Below are positions 42,186 to 51,400 of a DNA stretch of 60,216 nt, in pieces. Location of the stretch: positions 1 through 60,216 of the forward strand of contig CALXRX010000010.1 of the NCBI GenBank assembly GCA_944390975.1, given 5' to 3'. The position numbers were made by a program, and so were the translations under genes. Each line of letters starts with the position of its first letter. Within the stretch, counting starts at the first letter, position 1. A model generated the notes under the pieces. That model saw only the letters and a list, made by a program, of their open reading frames with translations, was not told the DNA's origin and did no database searches. The DNA comes from an uncultured Clostridia bacterium (GTDB taxonomy: Bacteria > Bacillota > Clostridia > TANB77 > CAG-508).

Positions 42186-43533
42186 TTAAGGATAAATTTC
42201 TAGTTGTTGTGTAAAGAATATTTCATTTTTTGTAGTAAATAAATTTAAATTAGAACTTTTCTTTAATATTTGTCTTACTTCCCATAATCCTAAACCAGTA
42301 TTATTGGTTTTAGAAGAATATCCTTTTTCAAAAATTTTATCAATATCAACTTCTTTTTGGTTATATGTATTTTCAATAATTAGTAATTGTCTATTTACTT
42401 TAAAGTCTTTTCTCATTTCTACATTAATAATTTTATCTTCACATTCGTATGCAGCTTCTATAGCATTATCCATCAATATACCTAAAATTCTAGTAAATTC
42501 ATAAATTTTCATATTTAATTCATTTAAATTTAAGAAAATTTCTAAATGTATTTTAATTCCTAATTCATCAGCTTTATGGTATTTTGAACTAAGTAAACTA
42601 TATATAGCAGGATTATTAATTACTTCTGGACTTAATGTATATAAATTATTAACTTTTTGGCAGTCACCAAGTAACTGAGAGTAATATGTAGATAATCCTT
42701 TCATATCATTTGTATTTACATAACCGTCCGATAGCCTGAACAATATTACTAAAATCATGTTTAAATGCTCTTACATTATCATGCAATATTTTTAGAGATT
42801 TGTTGTATAATTGTGCTTCTTCTAAACTCTGTTCAGTAATTTGCAATTGTGTAGTTCTATATAAACTATACATACTGACAAAAAAGTATGCAAGTAAGCT
42901 GATTAAAGTTAATAATGTTATAGAAAAAGGTAGTATCTCATTATAGTATCCAATTAAATAAAATTGAGTAGATATAGTAATTATTACAAGAATAAAGTTA
43001 AATAATAAAATATATTTATTTTTTTTTGTTAAATTATCAAGAAGTGAAACACTTATTTTTAAATGTTTCATAACAATATATATAAAATAAATTGTTAGAT
43101 AAATTACTAAAGCACCAATTATTCTAAATATAGGAATTACAATTGCTTCATTTTGAGTTACATTAAAAAAAATAAAATAAAATTTAGAAAATATAGTATC
43201 TAATAAAGCTATTAATATAGTAGGTAATATTTCAGCAATTATGGATTTTAAAAATGATATTCGGAAAATTATTATCATTGGAAAAATTGGCACTATCATA
43301 TTTAAGAAAACATTTATTTGTTTTGGTATGATGATATTAGAAAGTATAGTCCAAGAAGATACTATAAAAATATAAAGTAGTTTTTGCTTTTTACTAATCT
43401 TGACATTAAGAATGGTTGTAAAGAAGAGCATTGTTACAGTTATCTCAATAAATATTAATGGAATACTTAATATGTTAATTATAGTTTGATTAGGCGTTGT
43501 TAACGCTGTCCAAATTGTTTGAAAAATTTCCAT
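42186..43533 (-). CDS. agrC: AgrC-like sensor histidine kinase; needs +1 shift at CGG
   Basis: Detects the cyclic peptide and phosphorylates AgrA. Residues 1-205 hold about six membrane segments. The phosphoacceptor motif RAFKHDFSNIVQAIG follows. Codon 270 is CGG (42726-42724) and frame 0 then ends after five residues. Skipping the C gives GYVNTNDMKGLSTYYSQ, the normal continuation of the AgrC DHp domain, then the ATPase boxes LGILMDNAIEAAYE (N box) and NTGLGLWEV (G box). Total 448 residues, the family norm. The unshifted product keeps sensor and His but has no ATPase. Its start overlaps agrA by 44 bases. Confidence 0.88.
42724..42726 (-). other. CGG +1 frameshift site in agrC
   Basis: Coding strand: ATC GGA CGG TTA TGT in frame 0; without the C, ATC GGA GGT TAT GTA. 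It lies between the phosphoacceptor His and the ATPase domain. Confidence 0.75.
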
Positions 43534-44224
43534 AGTTATTTAATACCTCCATAAAATTAGTTTTATATTTAGGACCAATATAACATTCATTATGATTGAA
43601 TTTTATTATATTATTGGTTGTTTCAACATCTTTAATATTATCAATATTAGCAATATACGATTTATGACATCTTACAAAGTTATCTGGCAGACAAGGTTTA
43701 ATTTTATTAAAAGAAGTATATGCTTCATACTGTTTTGTGTCAGTATAAACAATCAACTTCATGCCTTCTTTTTTTATATATTGTATATCTTCTTGTTTAA
43801 TAACATTTTTACTATTAATAGTCAAGTATTTATTTGCATGTCCAAACATATCATTGTAGAGTCTAATTAAAGTTTCTTCTATTCTTTCTATTGTAAATGG
43901 TTTTGGAATATAATCAAAAGTTTTAACTTTATATGCTATAAGTGCATATTCTAAATGTCCTGTAGTAAAAATAATATAAACAGATTTGTCTGTTTTACGA
44001 ACTCTTTCTGCTAATTCTATTCCAGAAATTTTAGATTTTAAGTGTATGTCTAGTAACAAAACATGAACTTTGTTTGTTTTAATGTAATCTAGTACATCTT
44101 CGGCATTGTCAGATTTGAATGATACTTGTGCATCATAATCATGTTTAATAAAAAGGTTATTTAACATATTATCTAGCTTATTTAAAATACTTAAATTATC
44201 GTCACATAGAACAAAATTTAACAT
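43490..44224 (-). CDS. agrA: AgrA-like LytTR response regulator
   Basis: A 244-residue two-domain regulator. The receiver domain has the acidic pair (FVLCDDNLS), phosphoacceptor Asp in VLLLDIHLK, Thr (IFTTGH) and Lys (YIPKPF). The LytTR DNA-binding domain follows (YIKKEGMKLIVYTDTKQYEA, FVRCHKSYIANIDNI). It partners AgrC and is transcribed before it. With agrBD facing it from the other side of the terminator, the agr unit is complete. Confidence 0.93.
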   Translation of the reverse strand: MLNFVLCDDNLSILNKLDNMLNNLFIKHDYDAQVSFKSDNAEDVLDYIKTNKVHVLLLDIHLKSKISGIELAERVRKTDKSVYIIFTTGHLEYALIAYKVKTFDYIPKPFTIERIEETLIRLYNDMFGHANKYLTINSKNVIKQEDIQYIKKEGMKLIVYTDTKQYEAYTSFNKIKPCLPDNFVRCHKSYIANIDNIKDVETTNNIIKFNHNECYIGPKYKTNFMEVLNNYGNFSNNLDSVNNA

Positions 44225-44365
44225 ATCTTTATCCTCCGTATAATATAATAATTGTGTAAGTGAAATTACCTAAAAATTTCCAAATATCTTTTACAATATA
44301 AAGCATATTTTAGAGATTGTCAAGAAGAATTTTGGCGAAATCTTAAAAAAAAAGGAGAAAGTTGT

Positions 44366-44827
44366 ATGAAATGTAAGAAAAAAATATTTTTAATAGGGTT
44401 AATAAGCATAGTAGCTATTAGCATATGTGTAATTAAAACAAATGAACAAAAGAATAATGTAAATCAGGTATCTGTATTGACTTCATCAAGTTCTTTAAGT
44501 AATCAGAGAATTTGCTGGGGAATTAAAAGAGCTGATAATCATTTACAACCAGATTTAGGAGCAAAAAATAAAGAAATAATGGATAAATATGAGGGAATTT
44601 CTATGGGAAATGCTCAAGATAAATATGTGTATTTAACTTTTGATGAAGGATATGAAGCTGGATATACACCTAGAATATTACAAGTATTAAAGGAAAATGA
44701 TGTTAAAGCAGCTTTTTTTATAACAGCACATTTTGCTAATACACAAGAAGCATTGGTACAAGAAATGATAAATGATGGGCATGTTGTAGGAAATCATACA
44801 CCTAATTTCTTAATGTCCCGAAATTAA
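44366..44827 (+). CDS. pdaA: PdaA-type polysaccharide deacetylase, 5' part (split by a mobile element)
   Basis: The N-terminal part of a peptidoglycan N-acetylmuramic acid deacetylase that helps form muramic delta-lactam in spore cortex. A signal or membrane helix (KIFLIGLISIVAISICVI) is followed by ICWGIKRADNHLQP and motif 1 LTFDEGYEAGYTPRIL. The gene is cut within the zinc motif H-x3-H: the left half supplies GNH up to base 44799, then foreign codons lead to a stop at 44827. The remainder is at 51003-51390. Joined at the 13-bp repeat the frame is perfect and gives 273 residues, close to Bacillus PdaA. Confidence 0.88.
   Translation: MKCKKKIFLIGLISIVAISICVIKTNEQKNNVNQVSVLTSSSSLSNQRICWGIKRADNHLQPDLGAKNKEIMDKYEGISMGNAQDKYVYLTFDEGYEAGYTPRILQVLKENDVKAAFFITAHFANTQEALVQEMINDGHVVGNHTPNFLMSRN
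44787..44799. repeat. Left copy of the 13-bp attachment repeat
   Basis: TAGGAAATCATAC, identical to 50990-51002. Inside it lies the GNH codon run of pdaA. Confidence 0.85.
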
Positions 44828-45001
44828 GAAATAATAAAATGTTAGAGTAATAGCCTATTTAGAGCAATTTTAATAATGCCATATAAAGTGGCACTTTAAA
44901 ATTCTAATAAAATAAAAATTTTTAAAGTAATATAAAAATATAGTAATATTAATAATTTTATGTTATACTAATGATATCGTATTAAAGGAGAGTGATTTCT
45001 A

Positions 45002-45277
45002 ATGATGCACGAATTTGTTACTTATGCAGATGGAACTTTAGTTGTGTCTTCTGATATTCGTAAAAAGGAAAATGGCGAAGAATATCTTATTGTTTGTTTT
45101 GAACGACCAATGGAATATGGGTTTGATACAGTAATATTTGAACTACCAAGTTATAATATAGTAAAACAAGATGGACATTTTACTGATGATGAAATTGAAA
45201 TATTCAAAACTGTAGTTGAAAGAGGAGCGGGATATTTCTTTGATGTTGCAAGAAAAGGAGGAATACAAAGTGCCTAA
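45002..45277 (+). CDS. Small protein paired with a DUF4160 protein
   Basis: A 91-residue protein (MMHEFVTYADGTLVVSSDIR, PMEYGFDTVIFELPSYNIV, RGAGYFFDVARKGG). It overlaps the next start by 8 bases, so the pair is coupled. The usual partner of DUF4160 is a DUF2442 protein; this one is not clearly of that family. A toxin-antitoxin role has been suggested for such pairs, but it is unproven. Confidence 0.6.
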   Translation: MMHEFVTYADGTLVVSSDIRKKENGEEYLIVCFERPMEYGFDTVIFELPSYNIVKQDGHFTDDEIEIFKTVVERGAGYFFDVARKGGIQSA

Positions 45278-45548
45278 TCTTTTTAGATATTTGGGATATA
45301 CAATATTTTTCTGGGCAAATGAAAATTTTGAACCGATACATGTTCATATTTGCAAAGGAAATCCTACTGCAAATTCAACTAAAGTATGGATTACTAAAAG
45401 TGGAGATTGCATTTTAGAAAATAACAATAGCAGAATACCAAAACATGACTTAAATAAATTGTTTAAAGCAATACAATATAATTATTTTTATATTTTATCT
45501 GAATGGAAAAATTTTTATGGTGTAGATGATATAAAATTTTATTGTTAA
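45270..45548 (+). CDS. DUF4160 protein
   Basis: A 92-residue protein from the GTG at 45270, with AGGAGG eight bases upstream; longer starts lack a site. PNLFRYLGYTIFFWANENFE followed by PIHVHI is the DUF4160 signature (FRYxGYxxFF...PxHIHV). Function unknown; commonly found beside a small partner on mobile DNA. Confidence 0.8.
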   Translation: MPNLFRYLGYTIFFWANENFEPIHVHICKGNPTANSTKVWITKSGDCILENNNSRIPKHDLNKLFKAIQYNYFYILSEWKNFYGVDDIKFYC

Positions 45549-45675
45549 TATCTAAGCCATTTAAATATGCCAAAGTGGTAGCTATGTATTTTCTTTGCAT
45601 TATTTTACAAAATACATAGGACTAGAAAACTTGTTTTTCTATGTTTCTAGGAGATACATTAATAAGGAGAATGAA

Positions 45676-46794
45676 ATGAATGATAAAAGAATTGAAAAAT
45701 TAGCTAATAATTTATTAACATATTCAGTAAATATCAAAAAAGGAGATAATATATTAATAGAAATATTAGGTGAAGATGGAATACCTTTAGCAAAAGAATT
45801 AATTAAGAGAGCTGAAGAATTAGGGGCAAAACCATATTTTAATATTATCAATTATGAATTATTAAGAGTAATGTTACAAAATGCAAAAGAGGAACAAATA
45901 AAAATATATGCAAAACATGATGAAACAAGAATGAAAGACATGCAAGCTTATATTGGTATTAGGGCAACTCAAAATAATAGTGAATTAAATGGTATCTCGA
46001 AAGAAATAATGGAGTTATATAATAAATATTATACAGTTCCAGTTCATTTTAATGAAAGGGTAAAAAATACAAAATGGTGTATTTTAAGGTATCCAAATAA
46101 TTCAATGGCACAAATGAGCAAAATGAATAAAGACCAATTTGAAGAATTTTTCTTTAATGTATGCAATTTGGATTATTCAAAAATGTCAAAAGCAATGAAT
46201 AATTTGAAAGACTTAATGAACAAAACAGATAAAGTACATATATTAGGAGAAGGAACAGATTTAACATTTAGTATAAAAGGAATACCTGCAGAAAAATATA
46301 CAGGAACATTTAATATTCCTGATGGAGAAGTAGCTTCTGCACCAGTAAAAACAAGTATAAATGGATATATTACATACAATACAGAAACATCATATAATGG
46401 AATTTTATTTAATGATATAAAGTTTGAATTTAAAGATGGAAAAATAATAAATGCTACATCAAATAAAACTAAAGAATTAAATGAAATTTTAGATACAGAT
46501 GAAGGTGCAAGATATATTGGAGAATTTGCTATAGGTTTAAATCCTTATATAGAAAAACCTATAGGGGATACATTATTTGATGAAAAAATAAAAGGAAGTT
46601 TTCATTTTACACCAGGAGATGCATTAGAAGAAAGCGATAATGGAAATCGCTCTAGTATTCATTGGGATATAGTAAATATTCAAACACCAGAATATGGCGG
46701 AGGAGAAATATATTTTGATGATGTTCTTATTAGAAAAGATGGAAGATTTGTATTACCAGAATTAGAATGTTTAAATCCGGAAAATTTAATATAA
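45676..46794 (+). CDS. M29-family aminopeptidase
   Basis: A 372-residue metallo-aminopeptidase related to AmpS/PepT-like M29 enzymes. Metal-ligand regions are recognisable: GTDLTFSIKG, FNIPDGEVASAPVK, ARYIGEFAIGLNP, FHFTPGDALEESD and SSIHWDIV. The ATG at 45676 has AAGGAG upstream; an open extension to 45595 has no start signal. It is unusual cargo, since M29 enzymes are normally housekeeping. A terminator follows at 46873-46914. Confidence 0.88.
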   Translation: MNDKRIEKLANNLLTYSVNIKKGDNILIEILGEDGIPLAKELIKRAEELGAKPYFNIINYELLRVMLQNAKEEQIKIYAKHDETRMKDMQAYIGIRATQNNSELNGISKEIMELYNKYYTVPVHFNERVKNTKWCILRYPNNSMAQMSKMNKDQFEEFFFNVCNLDYSKMSKAMNNLKDLMNKTDKVHILGEGTDLTFSIKGIPAEKYTGTFNIPDGEVASAPVKTSINGYITYNTETSYNGILFNDIKFEFKDGKIINATSNKTKELNEILDTDEGARYIGEFAIGLNPYIEKPIGDTLFDEKIKGSFHFTPGDALEESDNGNRSSIHWDIVNIQTPEYGGGEIYFDDVLIRKDGRFVLPELECLNPENLI

Positions 46795-46872
46795 AGAGTA
46801 ATGTATGTTCACTATTAAAAAGAGAGTACAGAAATTTGTAGATATTAGAATAATAACATATTTAGAGTTATA

Positions 46873-46914
46873 AAAAACAATTATTAAAATTAACAGTTTT
46901 AGTAATTGTTTTTT
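46873..46914 (+). terminator. Terminator after the aminopeptidase gene
   Basis: AAAAAACAATTA (46873-46884) pairs with TAATTGTTTTTT (46903-46914), with extra pairing in the loop. Confidence 0.8.
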
Positions 46915-46984
46915 ATTGAAATATAGTAAATTCAGATAATTTTATGATATACTAATAAAAATTATGAAAAATTGGAGGGAAAAG

Positions 46985-47848
46985 ATGATTGATTTTACAA
47001 ACGCAATAGAAGAATTTAATAATTATAAAGGCTCAGAAAAGAAAAAAACTTTAATATATAATGGTAAGAAATATTTAGTTAAGTTTCCTGATCCAGTGAG
47101 AGAAAAAAATAAAAACATTTCGTATATCAATAATGCATTTTCCGAATATATTGGGAGCAATATATTTAAAATTTGTGGTTTTGAAGTTCAAAAAGTAATT
47201 TTAGGAAAATATAATTACAATAGAAAAGAAAAGATAGTCTGTGCATGTGAAGATTTTACAGATGACGAAAATGTATTATATGAATTTGAAAATCTAGCAT
47301 TAAGTACAAACCCTGACAAAAAAATTGAAACAGAATTAAGTGATATAATGGAAGTTATAGAAGAAAGTAAAATGATTGATACTGAAAGTACAAAACAAAA
47401 ATTCTGGGATATGTTTATTGTAGATAGTTTAATTGGAAATACAGATAGACATAATGGAAACTGGGGATTTTTAGTAAATAAAAATACTGGAAATATTGCG
47501 TTTTCTCCAATTTATGACTGTGGCTCATGCTTAAATCCAATGTTAGAAGATGAAGAAATAGAAAAAATAAGTGAAACAGAATTAAAAAATTTAGCAATAA
47601 ATTGTTATTCTTACTTAAAAGAAAATGGAAAGAAAATTAATTATATAACATATATAAGTCACATGAAAAATAAAGAATGTAATGAAGCTATTAAAAGATT
47701 GTTTACAAGTATAAATATGAATGAAATAAAAAAATTTATTCAAAATATAGATTGCATGTCAGATGTAAGAAAAAATTTTTATATAAGGATTATAGAGCAA
47801 AGATATAGTTATATAAAAAATATATTTAAAAATTTAAGTAGTTTATAA
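46985..47848 (+). CDS. HipA/CtkA-like protein kinase
   Basis: A 287-residue kinase-fold protein. The N-lobe has YNGKKYLVKFPDP (Lys). The catalytic loop is DSLIGNTDRHNGNWG and the metal-binding Asp is in FSPIYDCGSCL. It lacks the N-terminal HipA domain, resembling Helicobacter CtkA. Such kinases act as toxins or stress kinases, often neutralised by a HipB-like regulator; none is seen here. The ATG at 46985 has TTGGAGGG upstream. Confidence 0.85.
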   Translation: MIDFTNAIEEFNNYKGSEKKKTLIYNGKKYLVKFPDPVREKNKNISYINNAFSEYIGSNIFKICGFEVQKVILGKYNYNRKEKIVCACEDFTDDENVLYEFENLALSTNPDKKIETELSDIMEVIEESKMIDTESTKQKFWDMFIVDSLIGNTDRHNGNWGFLVNKNTGNIAFSPIYDCGSCLNPMLEDEEIEKISETELKNLAINCYSYLKENGKKINYITYISHMKNKECNEAIKRLFTSINMNEIKKFIQNIDCMSDVRKNFYIRIIEQRYSYIKNIFKNLSSL

Positions 47849-47932
47849 AAATTTTTTAATATGGAGAGTGCTAAATAAAATACGAGTAATTTGCCTTGCA
47901 AATAACAAAGTGAAATAATATTGCCATTATAT

Positions 47933-48082
47933 ATGAAAAGAGAGGGGTTGATAAGAGATGGACTTAAATCATTTGGAGTTCAAGGAATGATTATCGATGG
48001 TAAACTTTTTCCTATTGAATTTAACAGGAAAGAACGATTTGCAGAAAAGTCATTTTTTGATGGAAGAAATGATGAAAGATAA
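47933..48082 (+). CDS. Possible 49-aa protein after the kinase gene
   Basis: MKREGLIRDGLKSFGVQGMI... to DGRNDER. It has sensible codon use but no ribosome binding site. It could be a remnant of a larger gene, or a small partner of the kinase. Confidence 0.3.
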   Translation: MKREGLIRDGLKSFGVQGMIIDGKLFPIEFNRKERFAEKSFFDGRNDER

Positions 48083-48110
48083 GTTTATAGATAATGGAGG
48101 TTAAATACAT

Positions 48111-48551
48111 ATGGAAATAATTGCAGGAGTTATTATATTAAAGGATAATAAAATTTTAATGGTTAGAGAAACGAAAAAAGAATGTAAAGGAAAATGGGCA
48201 TTTCCAGCAGGACATATTGAAAAAAATGAAACTATATTTGATGGTGCAAAAAGAGAATTATTTGAAGAAACAGGCTGTAAAGCAGAATTAGAAAAGGTTT
48301 TTCCAATAATTGTTCATAATTATAATGATAGAAGTTTTGTAATGATACATTTTTTTGCCAATTTAATAGAAAGTAGTGTAAATTATAATAAAGATGAGAT
48401 AGAAGAAACAAGATGGGTAAGCATTGACGAAATTAAAAATATGAATAAAGAAGAATTTAGAAGTTATCCTGTAATAAAGAATATAGTTGAAAATTTAGAA
48501 AATCAAAAATTATATGAATTGGAGTTATTTAAAAATTTAGAAATGATATAG
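48111..48551 (+). CDS. NUDIX hydrolase
   Basis: A 146-residue enzyme that hydrolyses nucleoside diphosphate derivatives. The Nudix box is complete (GHIEKNETIFDGAKREL followed by FEETG), preceded by VIILKDNKILMVRETKKECK and WAFPAG. Substrate unknown. An ATGGAGG site precedes the ATG. The next gene follows in 13 bases. Confidence 0.93.
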   Translation: MEIIAGVIILKDNKILMVRETKKECKGKWAFPAGHIEKNETIFDGAKRELFEETGCKAELEKVFPIIVHNYNDRSFVMIHFFANLIESSVNYNKDEIEETRWVSIDEIKNMNKEEFRSYPVIKNIVENLENQKLYELELFKNLEMI

Positions 48552-48564
48552 AGGAGAGAGTATT

Positions 48565-48909
48565 GTGAGAAATAAAATGAATTTAAATGTAATAGCAGAA
48601 GATGAAGAAGTGAAAAGACACACTGAAGAATTAAATGAATTAATAAATAAAAATAGAGATTTTTTAAAAACAAACGACAATCTATGCAAAGAAGCAGTAC
48701 TAGATTTTGGAAGACTAGTATACAGATTGGAAAATGAGGATGAAATAACGAAGATTGAAAACAAATTATCAAAAAATGATATTGATGACATTGATGATAG
48801 AGTAAAAGTAAAATTTGATAGTTTAATACAAAAAGAAAATGATGATATTATAAATGCAATTTGTACCGCGGTTAAGAAAATGAAGAAAGTTAATTATAAA
48901 GACATATAA
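48565..48909 (+). CDS. Small acidic helical protein
   Basis: A 114-residue, highly charged protein (EEVKRHTEELNELINKNRDF, ENKLSKNDIDDIDDRVKVKF). The start is GTG with GAGGAGAG upstream. No family recognised. It is probably co-transcribed with the NUDIX gene. Confidence 0.55.
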   Translation: MRNKMNLNVIAEDEEVKRHTEELNELINKNRDFLKTNDNLCKEAVLDFGRLVYRLENEDEITKIENKLSKNDIDDIDDRVKVKFDSLIQKENDDIINAICTAVKKMKKVNYKDI

Positions 48910-49003
48910 GTTGTAGGAAATAATCATTCCTACAACTTACAATTTATTCCATATATAAAAATATATATTAGAGATATCAAATAGATATCTCTTTTTTCGA
49001 ATA
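48907..49003 (+). terminator. Two terminator hairpins after the NUDIX operon
   Basis: AAGTTGTAGGA/TCCTACAACTT at about 48908-48938, then GAGATATC/GATATCTC with a T run at about 48973-48999. Confidence 0.7.
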
Positions 49004-49115
49004 AAGAAATAAAATTTGTCCGTTTTACATGTTTTTTAACACACCTTAATAGTAGAGGAATAATTTTAAATAATGCTCATAGAATTAAACAAAACTAAAA
49101 AGGAGTAAATCGAAA

Positions 49116-49235
49116 ATGAAAAATGGACAAAATGTAAATATTAAAATTGAATATGGAACAGAAAACTTAAAAGAAATACTACTAGAATTGCTAAAAGAGC
49201 AATATATAAACTATATAACTATGAATGAAAAATAA
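49116..49235 (+). CDS. 39-aa protein preceding the serine recombinase
   Basis: MKNGQNVNIKIEYGTENLKE... with AAAAGGAG upstream and sensible codons. Its position right before the recombinase suggests a directionality factor or a regulatory peptide, but it is too short to assign. Confidence 0.55.
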   Translation: MKNGQNVNIKIEYGTENLKEILLELLKEQYINYITMNEK

Positions 49236-49267
49236 ATGATTATCTTCTTTCAACTGGGAAGGGAGTG

Positions 49268-50882
49268 ATGAAAATAAATAGAGTAAATAGTTATAGAAAC
49301 ATAAGAGTTGCAAAATATATAAGGTTATCTCGAGAAGATGGGGATGACAGAGAAAGTGAAAGTGTAGAAAATCAAAGAGACATCATTGATAATTATATAC
49401 AAGAACATGAAGAACTAATTGAAGTTGGAGAATTTGTTGATGATGGTTATACAGGAACAAACTTCAATAGACCAGGATTTCAGAAAATGCTAAAAGATAT
49501 CGAAGAAGAGAAAATAGATTGTATCATAACAAAAGACTTATCAAGATTTGGAAGAGACCATATAGATACTGGTTACTATTTAGAAAGATTTTTACCTGCA
49601 AAAAATATAAGATACATAGCAATTGGAGACAATGTAGATACAATAAAACCAGATGGATTGCAATTTTTAACATTTAAGTTAAGTTTTAATGATTATTATG
49701 CACAAGACATATCAAATAAAATAAAGAGTGTAAAACAAAGAAAAATAGAAAAAGGAGAATATCAAGCAGGAATACCACCATATGGTTACAAAAAAGATAG
49801 TAAGATAAAAAATCATTTAATATTAGACGAATATAGTTCACAAATTGTAAAAGAAATATTTGACATGTATGTTAATAAAGGAATGTCAACAATAAAAATA
49901 GCAGATGATTTAAATAAAAGGGAAATAGAGCCACCAGCAGTGTATTTGAAAATTCCAACATATATGAAAAAGAAAAGTGTAAATCCAAACGGTAAGTATG
50001 TATGGCTTAGGGCACAAATTGGAAAAATTTTAAGAAATGAAGTTTATCTTCGGAAGTGTAGTAGGAAGAAAATTTCAAAAAGTAAGCCATAAAATAGCAA
50101 AAGTAAGATGTACTAAAAAAGAAGAGCATATAGTTTTGGAAAATATGCACGAACCAATTATAGATATAGATACTTGGAGTAAAGCACAAGAAAAACTAAA
50201 TGGATATACTAAAACAAGGGATAGAAAGTATGATAATAAATTAAAAGGATTAGTATATTGCGGAGAATGTAGCAATAAAGCAACTTTAAGATGTAGAGAA
50301 GAAAAAAGAAAAAATGGAACAGTTTGGAGGGCTACATATTTTATTTGTTCAAAAAGAAATAATTATAGTGGACTGTGTGATTGTAAGCAAATTTCTGCAA
50401 ATTTAATAGAAGAAGCGGTAAATGAAAATATAAGAAAAGAAGTGGAAAAAGTTAGTTTTTCAGAAAAAGAGATAAAACAAATATATAGTCAAGCAGAAAA
50501 ACAAGCAAAAAGTAAAAGCAATTTACTTCAAACAAAACTACAAGAGTTAAAGCAAATATTAAAAAAGATAGAAAATACAATTGAAGAAATATATCAAGAC
50601 AAAATAAATAAAGTTATACAAGTAGAAGACTTTAAAACTATTTATGAAAAAAAGCAAAAGGAGCGAAATAAACTTTTAAAAGAAATAAAAAAGATAGAAG
50701 AAGAACTAGAGGAAAACCAGAAGAAATTACCTCAAATTAATTTTAAAAAAATAAAACAAATTGCAAATAACTTTTTAAAAATAGAAAATCCAAATAAAAT
50801 AATGTTAGAAAAGTTAATTGAAAGAATCGAGTTTGATAAAGAAAAAAATATAAAAATTAAATTTACATTTCAAAGCAATTAA
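49268..50882 (+). CDS. Large serine recombinase; needs +1 shift at CGG
   Basis: Residues 12-155 form the resolvase domain: YIRLSREDGDD (catalytic Ser), GYTGTNFNRPGFQKML, CIITKDLSRFGRDHIDTGYY. The Recombinase domain follows (GIPPYGYKKDSK, IGKILRNEVYL). Codon 262 is CGG (50051-50053), after which frame 0 ends within 14 residues. Skipping the C continues GSVVGRKFQKVSHKI, then the zinc ribbon LVYCGECSNKATLRC...FICSKR and a coiled coil. The total is 537 residues, normal for TnpX/phage-type integrases. It lies beside the right end and would be the enzyme that excises the element and restores pdaA. Confidence 0.88.
50051..50053 (+). other. CGG +1 frameshift site in the serine recombinase
   Basis: TAT CTT CGG AAG TGT in frame 0; without the C, TAT CTT GGA AGT GTA. 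Confidence 0.75.
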
Positions 50883-50989
50883 TAACGAATAAAATTATAT
50901 TACTTTAAATACTAATGCGAATGTAAAATAAATACATATCAATATAAAATGAAACAGTAAAAAATCGCTAAAGAAAGACATTAAGAAAT

Positions 50990-51002
50990 TAGGAAATCAT
51001 AC
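50990..51002. repeat. Right copy of the 13-bp attachment repeat
   Basis: TAGGAAATCATAC, identical to 44787-44799. Its first bases belong to the right inverted end. Confidence 0.85.
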
Positions 51003-51390
51003 TGTTAATCATAAAAGTATGCCAGACTTAACAGATGAACAAGTAAAAACAGAAGTAATGGATTTACATACAGCAATTTATCAAAAATTCGGATATGAAA
51101 TGAAATATATACGACCACCTAAGGGAGAATTTAGTGAAAGAACAATAAATATTACAAATGGACTAGGTTATAAAACTGTAATGTGGAGTTTTGCATATGA
51201 TGATTGGAATGAAGATAAACAAGGTAGAGAAGAATATGCAAAAAAGAAAATACTAGACAATGTGCATCCAGGAGCAGTCATTTTATTACATGGAAATTCT
51301 AAAGATAATACAAATATATTAGACTATTGTATTAAAGAAATAAAAAATATGGGGTACGAATTTAAATCTTTAGATGAATTTCAAAAATAA
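51003..51390 (+). CDS. pdaA: PdaA-type polysaccharide deacetylase, 3' part
   Basis: It begins with the codons TVNHKSMPDLTDEQ, which supply the second His of the zinc motif H-x3-H begun at 44797. Then follow the deacetylase motifs YIRPPKGEFSERT, VMWSFAYDDW, HPGAVILLHGNSKDN and YEFKSLDEF. It lacks its own promoter and start; an internal ATG at 51019 is not a likely start because the catalytic Asp is on the other side of the element. After excision it would be in frame with 44366-44799. yqfC follows 10 bases on. Confidence 0.88.
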
Positions 51391-51400
51391 AGGAGGAACA

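Larger units (their letters stand above)
44800..51002. mobile_element. Skin-like element interrupting pdaA (6203 bp)
   Basis: It is bounded by direct repeats TAGGAAATCATAC. Just inside are 17-bp inverted ends, CCTAATTTCTTAATGTC (44801-44817) and its complement (50977-50993). A large serine recombinase gene lies next to the right end. Cargo: a DUF4160 pair, an M29-like aminopeptidase, a HipA-like kinase, a NUDIX hydrolase and small genes. Excision by recombination of the repeats would restore pdaA exactly, as for skin (sigK) and related sporulation intervening elements. Confidence 0.85.

Noticed and set aside
50990-51002. Reading the skin-like element as a simple transposon with a target duplication
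   Set aside because: Inverted ends and a short direct repeat exist, but the only recombinase is a large serine type, which works by attachment-site exchange; the repeat restores the host frame exactly.
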